NCBI GenBank assembly: GCA_002483765.1
Contig: DLIO01000119.1
Span: 1-47,946, forward strand
Length of the DNA: 47,946 nucleotides
From: Lentisphaeria bacterium UBA7640
Lineage (GTDB): Bacteria > Verrucomicrobiota > Lentisphaeria > Victivallales > Victivallaceae
Direction of reading: 5' to 3'
Shown: positions 35,966 through 45,049 of the stretch, one piece after another
Numbering within the stretch: position 1 is the first letter of the stretch
How the letters are laid out: each line of letters opens with the position of its first letter
Notes under the pieces: generated by a model
The model's database searches: none
What the model saw: the letters and a program-made list of their open reading frames with translations, nothing else
What the model was told of the DNA's origin: nothing
Made by a program: the position numbers and the translations under genes

Positions 35966-37340
35966 TTGTACACCTCCTGTTTGGTTTTATTAATGTTGAC
36001 AAATAAGAATATTCGCCATTTTGTGGCGTACTCTTACTCTGAATTTCTGGACGTTTTCTTGATCTTTTCTTAATTTCATTTAAGCTCTCCATGTCGATTT
36101 TGAGGTTTGATTTACGAAAATCTTCTGCAGCGAAGACACACTTTTGTGCTTTCATTACCTCCCGAAGTTTTGCGTAAGACGGAAAATCTAAAGCTGCCGC
36201 GAATCCTGCAGCTTGCCCGGTACCAATACAGACCGGCATCAACCGTACTGCAGAAATCGCGCTCGATTCGATACCGATACAACGTCCCGCCGCAGCGAGG
36301 TTAGACACTGCTGCCGTCCGTAATGCACCATAAGGTATAGAACGAAAGCCTCCCGCATTGCTTTGCCATGGGCTCGAGAACTGCTTGATATAATGTTCGC
36401 CGTAGGAACGTTTTCCGATAGCGACCGGTTCCGCAACCGGAGTATCTTCGTCGAGATCAGTACAGCGAATGGTTTCGAGCGCGACAATGTTACAAGACGC
36501 GCGAACCCCGATATTTGGCGCGACCGAAACAACTTCGCAATGACGAAATTCAGGAAATTCTCGGCGAAGCCATGGCACGATTACATCAATTTGCTCACGA
36601 AGCTCAATATCCATACGGGTGAGATCCCAAGGATCAGCCGCGTCACCAGATACAGCGCTCAAATTTAGTAGCAACTGATTGCTATGTCCAAGCGTGGTAC
36701 CCATGAAATTATCTTGATGTGGATATGGAAAACATTTTTCCGCAAAACGTTTTTTAAGATCGGATTTGTCAAAATGTTCCACCCCAATGATTTTAAAAAA
36801 GAGTGTTTTAGTCATAGTTTCATCGGGCGAACCGTGTATTACTGGTATATTTGTTAGACGGGACAACACCGCGTCTCCAGTAGCGTCCACAAAATTACGC
36901 GCAGTGAACGTCAAATTGTGCCCAGCGCAGTAAGCTGAAATATCTCTAATACGATCGTTTTCGCGTGTGACCCCAGTAAGTGTCGCATAAAAAAGCATCT
37001 CTACGCCTGCGCTTCGAAGTAGTCGCGTCATTGCCAATTGAATGCGATCTTCTGTCGTAGTAAGCGTATTCCCGACGATTGTAGCATCTGGTGCGAGTTC
37101 GTCTATAAGTTTGGCCAGCATTCCCCCGAAGACGCTTCCATCGAATGAATCAATACCGGCAAAAACTGGACAACCAGCAAAAACGGCTACACCACCTGGC
37201 CCAGCATTACGATCGATCAACAATACACGCTTGCCAAGCGTCGCAGCGCTAAGTGCAGCTCCGAAACCACTAGGGCCAGCCCCCACGACGAGAACATCGT
37301 AATCACTAGAGGATTGTGCCATGATATTATTTGCTGCCAT
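35940..37340 (-). CDS. FAD-dependent oxidoreductase (FAD_oxidored type)
   Basis: 466 residues from the ATG at 37338-37340, preferred over one five codons earlier because GGGAG lies six bases ahead of it. FAD motif VVGAGPSGFGAALSA, then GGVAVFAGCPVF and a second FAD region VDATGDAVLSRL. The C-terminal part has AAGRCIGIESSAISAVRLMP and GTGQAAGFAAAL, typical of this flavoprotein family, which is widespread in glycan and inositol catabolism clusters. It is the first gene of an operon with a pseudopilin and beta-helix protein and is divergent from a PocR-AraC regulator. Confidence 0.85.
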   Translation of the reverse strand: MAANNIMAQSSSDYDVLVVGAGPSGFGAALSAATLGKRVLLIDRNAGPGGVAVFAGCPVFAGIDSFDGSVFGGMLAKLIDELAPDATIVGNTLTTTEDRIQLAMTRLLRSAGVEMLFYATLTGVTRENDRIRDISAYCAGHNLTFTARNFVDATGDAVLSRLTNIPVIHGSPDETMTKTLFFKIIGVEHFDKSDLKKRFAEKCFPYPHQDNFMGTTLGHSNQLLLNLSAVSGDAADPWDLTRMDIELREQIDVIVPWLRREFPEFRHCEVVSVAPNIGVRASCNIVALETIRCTDLDEDTPVAEPVAIGKRSYGEHYIKQFSSPWQSNAGGFRSIPYGALRTAAVSNLAAAGRCIGIESSAISAVRLMPVCIGTGQAAGFAAALDFPSYAKLREVMKAQKCVFAAEDFRKSNLKIDMESLNEIKKRSRKRPEIQSKSTPQNGEYSYLSTLIKPNRRCTNVVPKITK

Positions 37341-37366
37341 AAAATTCTCCCACATTTTGCTTTGTT

Positions 37367-37387
37367 CTATATTATAACTGAATATAG
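37367..37387. promoter_or_regulatory. candidate operator in the divergent promoter region
   Basis: Perfect 7-base inverted repeat CTATATT - 7 bases - AATATAG, centred between the divergent FAD oxidoreductase and AraC-type genes and about 30 bases upstream of the former. This is a plausible binding site for the regulator, by position and symmetry only. Confidence 0.45.
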
Positions 37388-37411
37388 GAACAACAACAAT
37401 GGATTATTATC

Positions 37412-37439
37412 TTGTTTTTTTATAAAGATATGCTATTAT
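37412..37439 (+). promoter_or_regulatory. candidate promoter for the PocR-AraC regulator
   Basis: TTGTTT (37412-37417), 16-base spacer, TATTAT (37434-37439) with a TG two bases before it, an extended -10. It lies 37 bases before the ATG at 37477. Confidence 0.5.
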
Positions 37440-37476
37440 CTCTTATTATTTATAAATAAAACCCATATATAAAAAT

Positions 37477-38328
37477 ATGAATGACCTAAAACCACACGTT
37501 TTCGAACCGATCATGCAAGAAAATGCATCAACACGGATGCTCGCTCTCTGGCGAGGTGCAGAACAACGCTTCGGCATCGGCCTAACCCTTCATGATCATG
37601 TCGGTGCATTCATCATGCCGGACAACTCACGGTTGCTACCGAAATGCAACGTACATCGATTCCCGTGCTGCGTTTACAAGCAGGGCAACCACTCGCAATG
37701 TATCGCACATTGCCGTAATAAAGCAATGGAACTTGGCGCGATCTACAAACGCCCCTTTCATCTCCGTTGTTGGCGGGGAATTCACGAAACGGTGATGCCG
37801 CTTTTCCGAGGAAACGAACATGCCGCAACGATTTTCGCGGGAGCATATCGGGATGAAATTTCACAAAAAGAGTACTCCGCCGGCTATCGCAAACTCTATG
37901 AAAAAATGATTCCGTGGAGTAACACTCAAGGTTCATATCTGGCTGATGCGCTCTATACCATTGGATATGCGTTGCTGGGAATTGCGGACAACCTGCGCGA
38001 AGAGTATACTTTTGAGCCAGGACGACGCGGTATAATCCAACGTTTTTTAAGTCGCCAAGGATGCTCTGACTTGGGATTAGAAGACCTCGCAGAAGAACTC
38101 GAGCTTTCGGTATCGCGAACATCGCATCTGCTCCGAGAACTTTTTGGTAAAGGCTACGCAGAATTGCGCAATGAAGAACGTATTTGCCGCGCAGAATTAC
38201 TGTTGCAAGAAGGGCTTTTAATTCGGGACGTAGCGCGACAAGTCGGATTCCAAAATGAATTCTACTTCAGTCGGGTTTTCAAAAAACTTCGTGGCATTCC
38301 GCCTGGTGCATACCGCAACAAAAGGTAG
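37477..38328 (+). CDS. AraC-family regulator with N-terminal PocR-like sensory domain
   Basis: 283 residues. Residues about 20-165 resemble the PocR ligand domain, with the cysteine-rich pattern PKCNVHRFPCC, CIAHC and RCWRGIHETVMPLF. The C-terminal double helix-turn-helix (about 185-283) has LGLEDLAEELELSVSRTS and the AraC signature VARQVGFQNEFYFSRVFKK. It probably senses a small organic molecule and controls the divergent FAD oxidoreductase, pseudopilin and beta-helix operon. No ribosome binding site is evident before the ATG. Confidence 0.92.
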   Translation: MNDLKPHVFEPIMQENASTRMLALWRGAEQRFGIGLTLHDHVGAFIMPDNSRLLPKCNVHRFPCCVYKQGNHSQCIAHCRNKAMELGAIYKRPFHLRCWRGIHETVMPLFRGNEHAATIFAGAYRDEISQKEYSAGYRKLYEKMIPWSNTQGSYLADALYTIGYALLGIADNLREEYTFEPGRRGIIQRFLSRQGCSDLGLEDLAEELELSVSRTSHLLRELFGKGYAELRNEERICRAELLLQEGLLIRDVARQVGFQNEFYFSRVFKKLRGIPPGAYRNKR

Positions 38329-38348
38329 ATAATCAACCGTGTCGCTAT

Positions 38349-38377
38349 AAACGATGATATTACTCATATCATTGTTT
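38349..38377. terminator. stem-loop after the AraC-type gene
   Basis: AAACGATGATAT (38349-38360) pairs with ATATCATTGTTT (38366-38377) through one G-T wobble around a 5-base loop. No long T-run follows, so the terminator role is tentative. It sits 20 bases after the stop of the regulator. Confidence 0.5.
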
Positions 38378-38554
38378 GCCGTGGCAATATCGATTGACGA
38401 ATTAAAACAGTCTGCATTATTGCTAAAACATGATTGGTTTTTTAAAAGCATAGAATGGCAAAAATAAGCACCAAAATACAGTATTTAAAAAGCCATGGAG
38501 TCGTTTTTACTTTTAGAATCATCATTATAGAGGATTTATGGAGAGAAGCCTGCC

Positions 38555-39541
38555 TTAAGTTTTAATGAGCTGGTTCGTGTCTGCGCTGTCTCTGGCGATT
38601 AAAGCCATCTCGCTGACTCGGAAGGTATCCTCCATGCTTAAACGACATTTTCCTTCACCATACAACGAACGACAAAAATCACCGAAAAAATCACCCTCTG
38701 GCTGAAGTTTTAATTCTTGTGGCTTACTTTTATGACTCTCCAATATTGCTTTTCCATATTTGACTTCAATCACACCCTCATCTCCTGCAATCCGGAGCTG
38801 ATCATCGCCATGGCCAGATGTGTTTTTTGCGCGCAGAAAATCAGCTGAAATTGTGCCAACAGAATTATTGCAAAAATGTACGGAAATCGCTGTAGCCGCT
38901 TCGCATTCGCCATACCCTTTGTTACCTTTGGTTGTTTGCGTCGCGTATATTTCCGAGACATCGCCGCCAAACCAATAAAACCAGTCTAAGGCGTGTACTG
39001 CCACCCACAGAATCGTTCCACCATAAGTCTCTCTTTGCCGGTAAAAACCAGGACGGTTAGAATCAAAATAGTAAGATTTGCGACCGTAAAGCATTACGGC
39101 TTCGCCGATCGCGCCACTTTGAAAAGCTTCATAAGCCGCGAAAAACTCAGAAGTGTAGCGCATGCCATGCATCCCAATAATCTTAACGTTATTATCTTTA
39201 GCAGCTTGCTTGATTTCGTTCAATAATTTCAACGAGTGTGCGATAGTCTTTTCAGTAAAACAGTTGATGCCGCGTTTTAGACATTCGAGTGAAATTATAC
39301 CGTTCATATCAAAGCGGGTGGCAATTACTGCAACATCAGGTTGAAGCACATCTAACATTTCGCGCCAATCGCCGAATTTTTTCACGTTAAATTCAAGACT
39401 CATCTTTTTTGCCTTAACATCTGGCATATCTCCTGGCACGGCAGATGCAAAACCATAGAGTTTTAGAGTTGTTGGATTTTTCTTTATCCCATTCAAGGCA
39501 TAGTCAATATGACCAGTCCCTCCAATCACAACTACTTTCAT
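38555..39541 (-). CDS. Gfo/Idh/MocA family oxidoreductase, divergent
   Basis: 328 residues from the ATG at 39539-39541, which has AGGAG upstream; an earlier in-frame start adds 14 residues without such a site. The start MKVVVIGGTGHID gives an unusual Gly-rich nucleotide loop. The family EKP motif is FTEKTIAHS here, keeping Lys but replacing Pro by Thr. VAVHALDWFYWFGG is the usual substrate-site motif. Sugar dehydrogenase activity is likely, but the loop differences set it apart from the other three relatives in the window. Confidence 0.85.
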   Translation of the reverse strand: MKVVVIGGTGHIDYALNGIKKNPTTLKLYGFASAVPGDMPDVKAKKMSLEFNVKKFGDWREMLDVLQPDVAVIATRFDMNGIISLECLKRGINCFTEKTIAHSLKLLNEIKQAAKDNNVKIIGMHGMRYTSEFFAAYEAFQSGAIGEAVMLYGRKSYYFDSNRPGFYRQRETYGGTILWVAVHALDWFYWFGGDVSEIYATQTTKGNKGYGECEAATAISVHFCNNSVGTISADFLRAKNTSGHGDDQLRIAGDEGVIEVKYGKAILESHKSKPQELKLQPEGDFFGDFCRSLYGEGKCRLSMEDTFRVSEMALIARDSADTNQLIKT

Positions 39542-39912
39542 TTTATCATGTCTCCTTTTAGTCTTTCTTATTATCCATATCACTAGTCATTTTCATGGAA
39601 AAACAATCCTCAACTATTTCGTCCGAATGTGAGAAGTACAAACGGAGTAAGATTCAATGTACTATGTTATTATCAAAAAACAAAAGTCCTTTCTCGAGTT
39701 GTTTTGCTAATAATGTGTCTATTTTTTATAAGGAATGGCAGAGCTACGGGATGATTGCTAAAATCGAGACGTTTTCAAGAGTTGAGATGCGGACACCATG
39801 CCAGCAAAAATATAGATGAAAATAAAACCGTTTTTATTTCGTAACTTGACTTTATAATTAGCGCGCGCATAATGCGCGCGCTAATTATAAAATTGAGTTA
39901 GGTCGTATAATA
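39542..39912. other. intergenic region containing palindrome copy 2
   Basis: About 370 bases. It contains the upstream region of the divergent Gfo/Idh gene at the left and the perfect palindrome at 39851-39891 next to the gmhB stop. A 74-codon open stretch at 39595-39819 has no ribosome binding site or recognisable domain, and I do not call it. Confidence 0.6.
39851..39891. repeat. GCGCGC palindrome, intact copy 2
   Basis: Perfect 20-base arms (beginning TTTATAATTAGCGCGCGCAT) around one A. An outer TAACT/AGTTA pairing extends the structure after an internal loop. It begins 21 bases beyond the gmhB stop (minus strand). The AT flanks differ from the other copies yet stay complementary, indicating selection for the hairpin. 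Confidence 0.92.
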
Positions 39913-40476
39913 TCAATCTTGATTATCATGGGTTTGATCGAGAAAATCTTTGACTGCGCTTAATAGATCATCAGCGATGGTAACATATGATGGAATATTG
40001 TCTTGAACTTTAGCCTGCGCGCCATAGCCAGTATTTACTAGATAGTTGCGAGAACATCCAGCACTATGACCCGCCTCTAAATCGGTGAGACGGTCGCCTA
40101 CCATAAAAGACTGAGTCGGATCGATATTGTGCTTTGCGATGGCCTTCAATAGCATTCCTGGATTAGGTTTACGACACTTGCATTCGCCAGTGATTTTTTC
40201 ATGATGTGGGCAGTAGAAAAAATCATCAAGCGCGGCTCCCTCAGCTGCTAACAACTCTTCAATACGTTGATGAACCGCGTGAATATCTGTTTCTTCGTAG
40301 TAGCCACGCGCCACGCCCGCCTGATTAGTTACCACTACAGCAATGAAGCCGTGTGATTTAAGAAGCTTTAACGCTTCTGCCGTTCCCGGCATAATTATTG
40401 TTTTATCCGGTTCGTGAAGATAATTGACTTCTTCATTTATTACACCGTCGCGATCAAGAAAACATGCTTTATTCAT
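39913..40476 (-). CDS. gmhB: D-glycero-D-manno-heptose-1,7-bisphosphate 7-phosphatase (HAD)
   Basis: 187 residues, normal length. HAD motif I FLDRDGVINEE at residues 6-16 (nucleophile Asp8), motif II VVTNQAGVARG, the GmhB zinc loop CPHHEKITGECKC (Cys-x-His, Cys-x-Cys), and motif III/IV KPNPGMLLKA and MVGDRLTDLEAG. It dephosphorylates heptose bisphosphate for lipopolysaccharide core or S-layer heptose synthesis, agreeing with lpxD. It is divergent from larB across 77 bases that must hold both promoters. No clear ribosome binding site was found. Confidence 0.95.
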   Translation of the reverse strand: MNKACFLDRDGVINEEVNYLHEPDKTIIMPGTAEALKLLKSHGFIAVVVTNQAGVARGYYEETDIHAVHQRIEELLAAEGAALDDFFYCPHHEKITGECKCRKPNPGMLLKAIAKHNIDPTQSFMVGDRLTDLEAGHSAGCSRNYLVNTGYGAQAKVQDNIPSYVTIADDLLSAVKDFLDQTHDNQD

Positions 40477-40553
40477 AATTTAAAATCCATATTGTTTTTA
40501 TCTTAAAAAGTATTATAGTAAGGTTCTTTTTAGAAAATACCATTAAAGAATTT

Positions 40554-41303
40554 ATGAAAGATACAAATGAAATAATTAGAAATTTGGCTGACGGCGAAAT
40601 CGATATGATGACGGCGTTCGCTTTGGCGTACAGTATCAACGGTTGCGCTGATATTGGCGTGGCGCAAATTGATCATAGCCGTAACCAACGTTGCGGTTTT
40701 CCTGAATTCATCTATGGTGCGGGAAAGACACCACAACAAATTTGTGCCATCATTCCAGAAATCCTAAAGACTGGTCATCCAGTATTAGCGACACGCGTCA
40801 GCAAAGAAGCCGCCGCCACAATAGTCCGTGAATTTCCACAGGCCGAATACAATCAAGACTCGGGAACTTTAATTATTCGCAACTGTACTATTCCTAAAAA
40901 AAAGGGAAAAGTGGCGATTGTTACCGCGGGAACCTCTGACCTCGCAATAGCTCATGAGGCCGCGGCGGTAATTGAATTGTGTGGCATCAAATTCGAAATC
41001 ATCAATGATGTCGGCGTTGCCGGCATTCACCGGATCTTCGCAGCCGCTGATCGACTTACAAGCGCCGACGCGGTGATCGTCATCGCCGGCATGGAGGGCG
41101 CGCTACCCAGTGTGGTTGGCGGCTTGGTAAAATGTCCGGTTATTGCGGTTCCCACCAGCGTCGGCTATGGAGCGGCACTGAAAGGCTTTTCTGCCCTGAT
41201 GGGGATGCTGAACAGTTGTGCTTCCGGAGTGACCGTAGTCAACATTGACAATGGTTTTGGTGCCGGTTGCGCTGCAGTCAGAATCATCAATGGACTTCGT
41301 TAA
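40554..41303 (+). CDS. larB: LarB, nicotinic acid adenine dinucleotide carboxylase/hydrolase
   Basis: 249 residues, full length. A short N-terminal helical region is followed by a PurE-like domain (about 115-249) with VTAGTSDLAIAHEAA, IAGMEGALPSVVGG and PTSVGYGA. Cys222 in LNSCASG matches the Cys that forms the covalent substrate adduct in lactobacillar LarB. The reaction carboxylates and hydrolyses NaAD, the first step of nickel-pincer cofactor synthesis for lactate racemase-type enzymes. Its partner larE is 33 kb away at 7554. Confidence 0.94.
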   Translation: MKDTNEIIRNLADGEIDMMTAFALAYSINGCADIGVAQIDHSRNQRCGFPEFIYGAGKTPQQICAIIPEILKTGHPVLATRVSKEAAATIVREFPQAEYNQDSGTLIIRNCTIPKKKGKVAIVTAGTSDLAIAHEAAAVIELCGIKFEIINDVGVAGIHRIFAAADRLTSADAVIVIAGMEGALPSVVGGLVKCPVIAVPTSVGYGAALKGFSALMGMLNSCASGVTVVNIDNGFGAGCAAVRIINGLR

Positions 41304-41435
41304 ACCTCTTAATGTGTTGTGTAGCGCTCCGGCTTTTTTCCTGTTTTCACCGGTTCAGGATTAGAGTTTACGGCAAATCGGTATATATTCTTATCTTATA
41401 TTTATAATTAAAAATCTATTCACTGAGAAAATATT

Positions 41436-43133
41436 ATGACAAATTATCCTAAATATCGTTACCCTGAACCGATAAAAATAGAAAACCGGCAATGGCCCGA
41501 TCGCGTAATCTCCAAAGCCCCTATTTGGACTTCAGTTGATCTGCGCGATGGCAATCAAGCATTGCCTGTCCCAATGAACCCCGAATGTAAAATCAAATAT
41601 TTCAAAATGTTGTGTGATATTGGCTTTAAAGAGATTGAAGTTAGTTTCCCCTCAGCTTCACAAGATGACTTTGATTTGGTAAGGCGTTTGATTGAGGAAA
41701 ACCTAATCCCGGACGATGTCCGAATTTCAGTGTTAACCCAAGCACGCCAACACTTGATCGAACGCACAGTCGAGTCATTGAAGGGGGTTAAACACGCAAT
41801 ATTGCATATGTATTTGGCTACCTCTGACCTGCACGGTCAATTCGTTTTCAACCGTTCGCGTGAACAAGTAAAAGAGCTGGCGATCGAAGGTACCAAAATG
41901 ATCAAAGAAAGTTTAAAAAAACATGGTTTCGGCAACGAAATTGCTTATGAATTTTCTCCTGAAGAATTCACCGATACCGATCCTGAATTCGGTTTGGAGG
42001 TTTGTAAAGCAGTTAAAGAGACTTGGGGCAAGAGTAGTAAAAGTAATTTTATTTTAAATCTGCCTGCGACCGTTGAACGCAGACCTCCATATCAATATGC
42101 TGATATGATTGAAAACTTCTGTAATAAATACCCATACTTGGACGAGACTACAATCAGTTTGCACGCGCACAACGATCAAGGATGTGCAGTGGCGGCAACC
42201 GAAATGGCATTGCTGGCTGGCGCAGACCGTGTTGAAGGAACGATTTTAGGACACGGCGAACGCACAGGGAACGTTGATATTCTAGTCTTGGCAATGAATT
42301 TGGAATCGCGTGGCATTGATACTGGATTAAATTTCAAAAACATGCCGGAAATTGTAAAATTAGTGGAGGACGCCTCGGGTATTGACGTTCATCCACGTCA
42401 TCCATACGCCGGACAATTAGTTTTCACTGCATTTTCTGGTTCGCATCAAGATGCGATACGCAAAGGGATGGAGGAACAAGTACGCGATCAGGCTACGGAA
42501 TTTTTCCATCAAAACTGGCGGGTTCCATATCTGCATATTGATCCAGCAGAAGTCGGGCGCAAGTATGAAAAATTGATCCGTATCAATAGCCAGTCAGGCA
42601 AAGGTGGAGTCGTGTTTGTGCTGGAAAATGATTTCAGTATTTTCCCACCGCGCGAGATGCATCCAGAGATTGGCCATATTGTGCAAAAAGTTAGCGAAGC
42701 CAAAGGTACCGAAATTTCCACTGATGAAATCTTGAATATCTTTATGAATGAATTCGTTAACGTCACTGGACCATTCGTTATGCAAAAATATTCGCGTAGC
42801 GACTTGGATGACACCGGAACAAAAATTGAATCGCATGTAAAAGTTGAAGCATTCGGGGAAGTTTATGAATTGATCGGTTGCGGTAACGGCCCAATTTCGG
42901 CAGTCGTTGACGCACTTCAAAAATGTCCAAAGACACCGGATTTTGAGTTGATTAATTACTCCGAAAAATCACGAGGCTCTGGGGCTCATGCCACTGCAGT
43001 CGCGTTTGTCGGATTAAAGTTTTCAGGAAAGACTGTTTACGCTGCGGGAGAGCATTCAAATATCAACCGCGCAGCTATTGGAGCTTTATTCAGCGCATTG
43101 AACCGTGCGGATAAAGTTTTGAAACAGATATAA
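41436..43133 (+). CDS. leuA: 2-isopropylmalate synthase, long form
   Basis: 565 residues, the long LeuA type found in actinobacteria and others. DREAM-type metal and catalytic motif VDLRDGNQAL (35-44), the HxH metal ligands in LHAHNDQG (about 242), and a NVDIL/GHGERTGN loop. The C-terminal LeuA dimer regulatory domain (about 430-565) suggests leucine feedback inhibition. It condenses acetyl-CoA and 2-oxoisovalerate, the first committed step of leucine synthesis. Other leu genes are not in the window. The D,D-carboxypeptidase gene starts 20 bases after the stop. Confidence 0.96.
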   Translation: MTNYPKYRYPEPIKIENRQWPDRVISKAPIWTSVDLRDGNQALPVPMNPECKIKYFKMLCDIGFKEIEVSFPSASQDDFDLVRRLIEENLIPDDVRISVLTQARQHLIERTVESLKGVKHAILHMYLATSDLHGQFVFNRSREQVKELAIEGTKMIKESLKKHGFGNEIAYEFSPEEFTDTDPEFGLEVCKAVKETWGKSSKSNFILNLPATVERRPPYQYADMIENFCNKYPYLDETTISLHAHNDQGCAVAATEMALLAGADRVEGTILGHGERTGNVDILVLAMNLESRGIDTGLNFKNMPEIVKLVEDASGIDVHPRHPYAGQLVFTAFSGSHQDAIRKGMEEQVRDQATEFFHQNWRVPYLHIDPAEVGRKYEKLIRINSQSGKGGVVFVLENDFSIFPPREMHPEIGHIVQKVSEAKGTEISTDEILNIFMNEFVNVTGPFVMQKYSRSDLDDTGTKIESHVKVEAFGEVYELIGCGNGPISAVVDALQKCPKTPDFELINYSEKSRGSGAHATAVAFVGLKFSGKTVYAAGEHSNINRAAIGALFSALNRADKVLKQI

Positions 43134-43153
43134 GTAGGAAATATCGGTAAAGT

Positions 43154-44323
43154 ATGAAAATATCAAAAACAATATTGCTGATTCTGGCTGTAATTGCCGG
43201 GATCCATATTGCCGGCATCGGTATTTTCTACTTCAATGGCAAAAAAGAGCAAGCACCGCCAAAACTGGATAAAGCCAGCGCTGGCGATGCTGATTCTAAA
43301 GCCTCCAAAACGCCTGAATCACAAACGACAAATCAACAAACAAAAAAATCGCAAAACCCGTTATTAGGAACTCACTACAGTTATCGTGATGCAATTCGCG
43401 GTAACCTTAAAACAATTCCTGAAACATCCATTATCAGAGCCGGAATCGTGGTTAATATTGATAATCATCAAGTCCTATGGGCTAAAGAACCGCGAGAAGG
43501 CTACCCGATAGCTTCTATGACTAAAATGATGACGTTACTGCTCGCTTCGGAAGCACTGGAAAACAAACCTGACTTAAGCTTTGACACACAAGTAAAAATC
43601 TCTTTAGCAGCCAGCAAGATCGGAGGCAGTCAAGTTTGGCTTGATCCACGCGAAACCCTGAGTTTAGGAGAATTAATGAAAAGTGTCGCAGTAAAGAGTG
43701 CCAATGACTCAGCTTACCAAGTGGCAGAGTTTATCAATGATGGCGATGTTGACGGTTTTATTGGAATGATGAATCGTCGTGCTAGAAATTTATTAATGCC
43801 CAATACTGCATTTGTCAATCCGCACGGATTGAAGTCGAAAGATGGTAGAAACTCCATCAGCTGTGCAGAAGGGATGGCGCGGTTGGCTGAACAATTGCTA
43901 GAACATCCGCTCATTATGAATCTGTGCGCGATACAGAAAACTGGCTTTCGCGATAAAAACGCGCGAGGACATATGATTTTATACAATACGAACCGATTAC
44001 TCGGCAAATGCCCCGGAGTTGACGGCTTGAAAACTGGTTTTATCCAAGAATCTGGTTTTTGCATTACCGTAACCTGTCTTCGAGGCGGAAAACGGATGAT
44101 TGCAGTCGTAATGGGTAGCCCCAGCTCAGCTAGGCGTAATGCATTGGTTGCTGATTTATTAGATTGGTCATACCGCCGGGATGCGGAGTTGAACGACCCC
44201 ACCTACCATCTTGACCGGGAATCAAAATCTTTCGGTTCCCAGATCCTCAAAGAAGTTAAACAAAAGAAGACAGTGCCAATGCCCAAAGTCAATCCGATTC
44301 CTAGTGCAAGGAAGCAAAAATGA
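43154..44323 (+). CDS. dacA: D-alanyl-D-alanine carboxypeptidase (PBP5-like)
   Basis: 389 residues. An N-terminal membrane anchor (about 6-27) and a low-complexity linker precede the S11 peptidase domain. Its active-site triad is intact: Ser121-Met-Thr-Lys124, Ser182-Ala-Asn184, and Lys293-Thr-Gly295. It trims the terminal D-Ala from peptidoglycan pentapeptides outside the inner membrane. Whereas PBP5 is anchored by its C-terminus, this protein is anchored at its N-terminus and lacks an obvious C-terminal amphipathic helix. It is likely co-transcribed with leuA and azoR. Confidence 0.92.
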   Translation: MKISKTILLILAVIAGIHIAGIGIFYFNGKKEQAPPKLDKASAGDADSKASKTPESQTTNQQTKKSQNPLLGTHYSYRDAIRGNLKTIPETSIIRAGIVVNIDNHQVLWAKEPREGYPIASMTKMMTLLLASEALENKPDLSFDTQVKISLAASKIGGSQVWLDPRETLSLGELMKSVAVKSANDSAYQVAEFINDGDVDGFIGMMNRRARNLLMPNTAFVNPHGLKSKDGRNSISCAEGMARLAEQLLEHPLIMNLCAIQKTGFRDKNARGHMILYNTNRLLGKCPGVDGLKTGFIQESGFCITVTCLRGGKRMIAVVMGSPSSARRNALVADLLDWSYRRDAELNDPTYHLDRESKSFGSQILKEVKQKKTVPMPKVNPIPSARKQK

Positions 44324-44336
44324 GTCGGAGGATATT

Positions 44337-44960
44337 GTGAAAAAAGTGTTACACCTGATTGCTTCTCCGCGTGCAGCGTGTTCCCATTCTCGCCACCTAG
44401 CAACTTATTTTCTGGATAAACTTCGAAAAAAACACCCAGAGTTTAAGATTGAGGAAATTGATCTCTTTGCCACCAAACTTCCTGAGTTTTCAGAGGCAGG
44501 AGCCAACGCTAAATTTAAGGACAATCACAATATCCCAATGACCAAGGAAGAACGGAAACAATGGGAAGACGCAAAAAAATATTGTTTGGAATTCAAATCA
44601 GCCGATGCAATCGTCATCAGTCTTCCTATGTGGAACTTCTCTATCCCTTATCAACTTAAACATTATATCGATCTAATCACTCAGCCGAGATGGCTGTTTA
44701 ACACCTCGGAAACTGGCTATTCTGGCCTGATGGATGGGAAGAAAGCGCTACTAGTTTACGCGTCCGGCGGTTGTTACGAATCTCCAGAGACTGCTCAATT
44801 CGATTTTCAAAGCTCGTACATGTCTCTTTGGGCAAACTTTATCGGATTAAAGGTTTATGAAACCACAGTTCATTCCACCGACATCCCTGTTGATCACATT
44901 AAGATTGAAAAAGAGGCAAAAGAACGACTAGATGATATACTTGAGGATTTTTGTGCCTAA
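44337..44960 (+). CDS. azoR: FMN-dependent NADH-azoreductase (AzoR family)
   Basis: 207 residues from a GTG start at 44337, chosen because GGAGG lies five bases upstream and conserved sequence begins there (VKKVLHLIASPRAACSHSR); the longer frame runs into the dacA end. Flavodoxin-like fold with the FMN phosphate loop SPRAACSHSR, the isoalloxazine motif LPMWNFSIPYQLKHYID, and VYASGGCY. AzoR enzymes reduce quinones and azo compounds with NADH by a two-electron route, limiting redox cycling. It lies 13 bases after the dacA stop. Confidence 0.92.
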   Translation: MKKVLHLIASPRAACSHSRHLATYFLDKLRKKHPEFKIEEIDLFATKLPEFSEAGANAKFKDNHNIPMTKEERKQWEDAKKYCLEFKSADAIVISLPMWNFSIPYQLKHYIDLITQPRWLFNTSETGYSGLMDGKKALLVYASGGCYESPETAQFDFQSSYMSLWANFIGLKVYETTVHSTDIPVDHIKIEKEAKERLDDILEDFCA

Positions 44961-45049
44961 ACTTGCCACTTAAAAGTAAATAATGGTAGATTATTAATTT
45001 TCCCAATTTATAGTATATAGTTATCCAAAAACATAAAGGAATGTATGTC

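Noticed and set aside
39595..39819. 74-codon plus-strand ORF
   Set aside because: No ribosome binding site, no recognisable domain, low-complexity composition in an intergenic region.
44211..44336. ATG start 42 codons upstream for the azoreductase
   Set aside because: The extension lies inside dacA, has no family similarity, and the GTG at 44337 has a strong GGAGG at ideal spacing.
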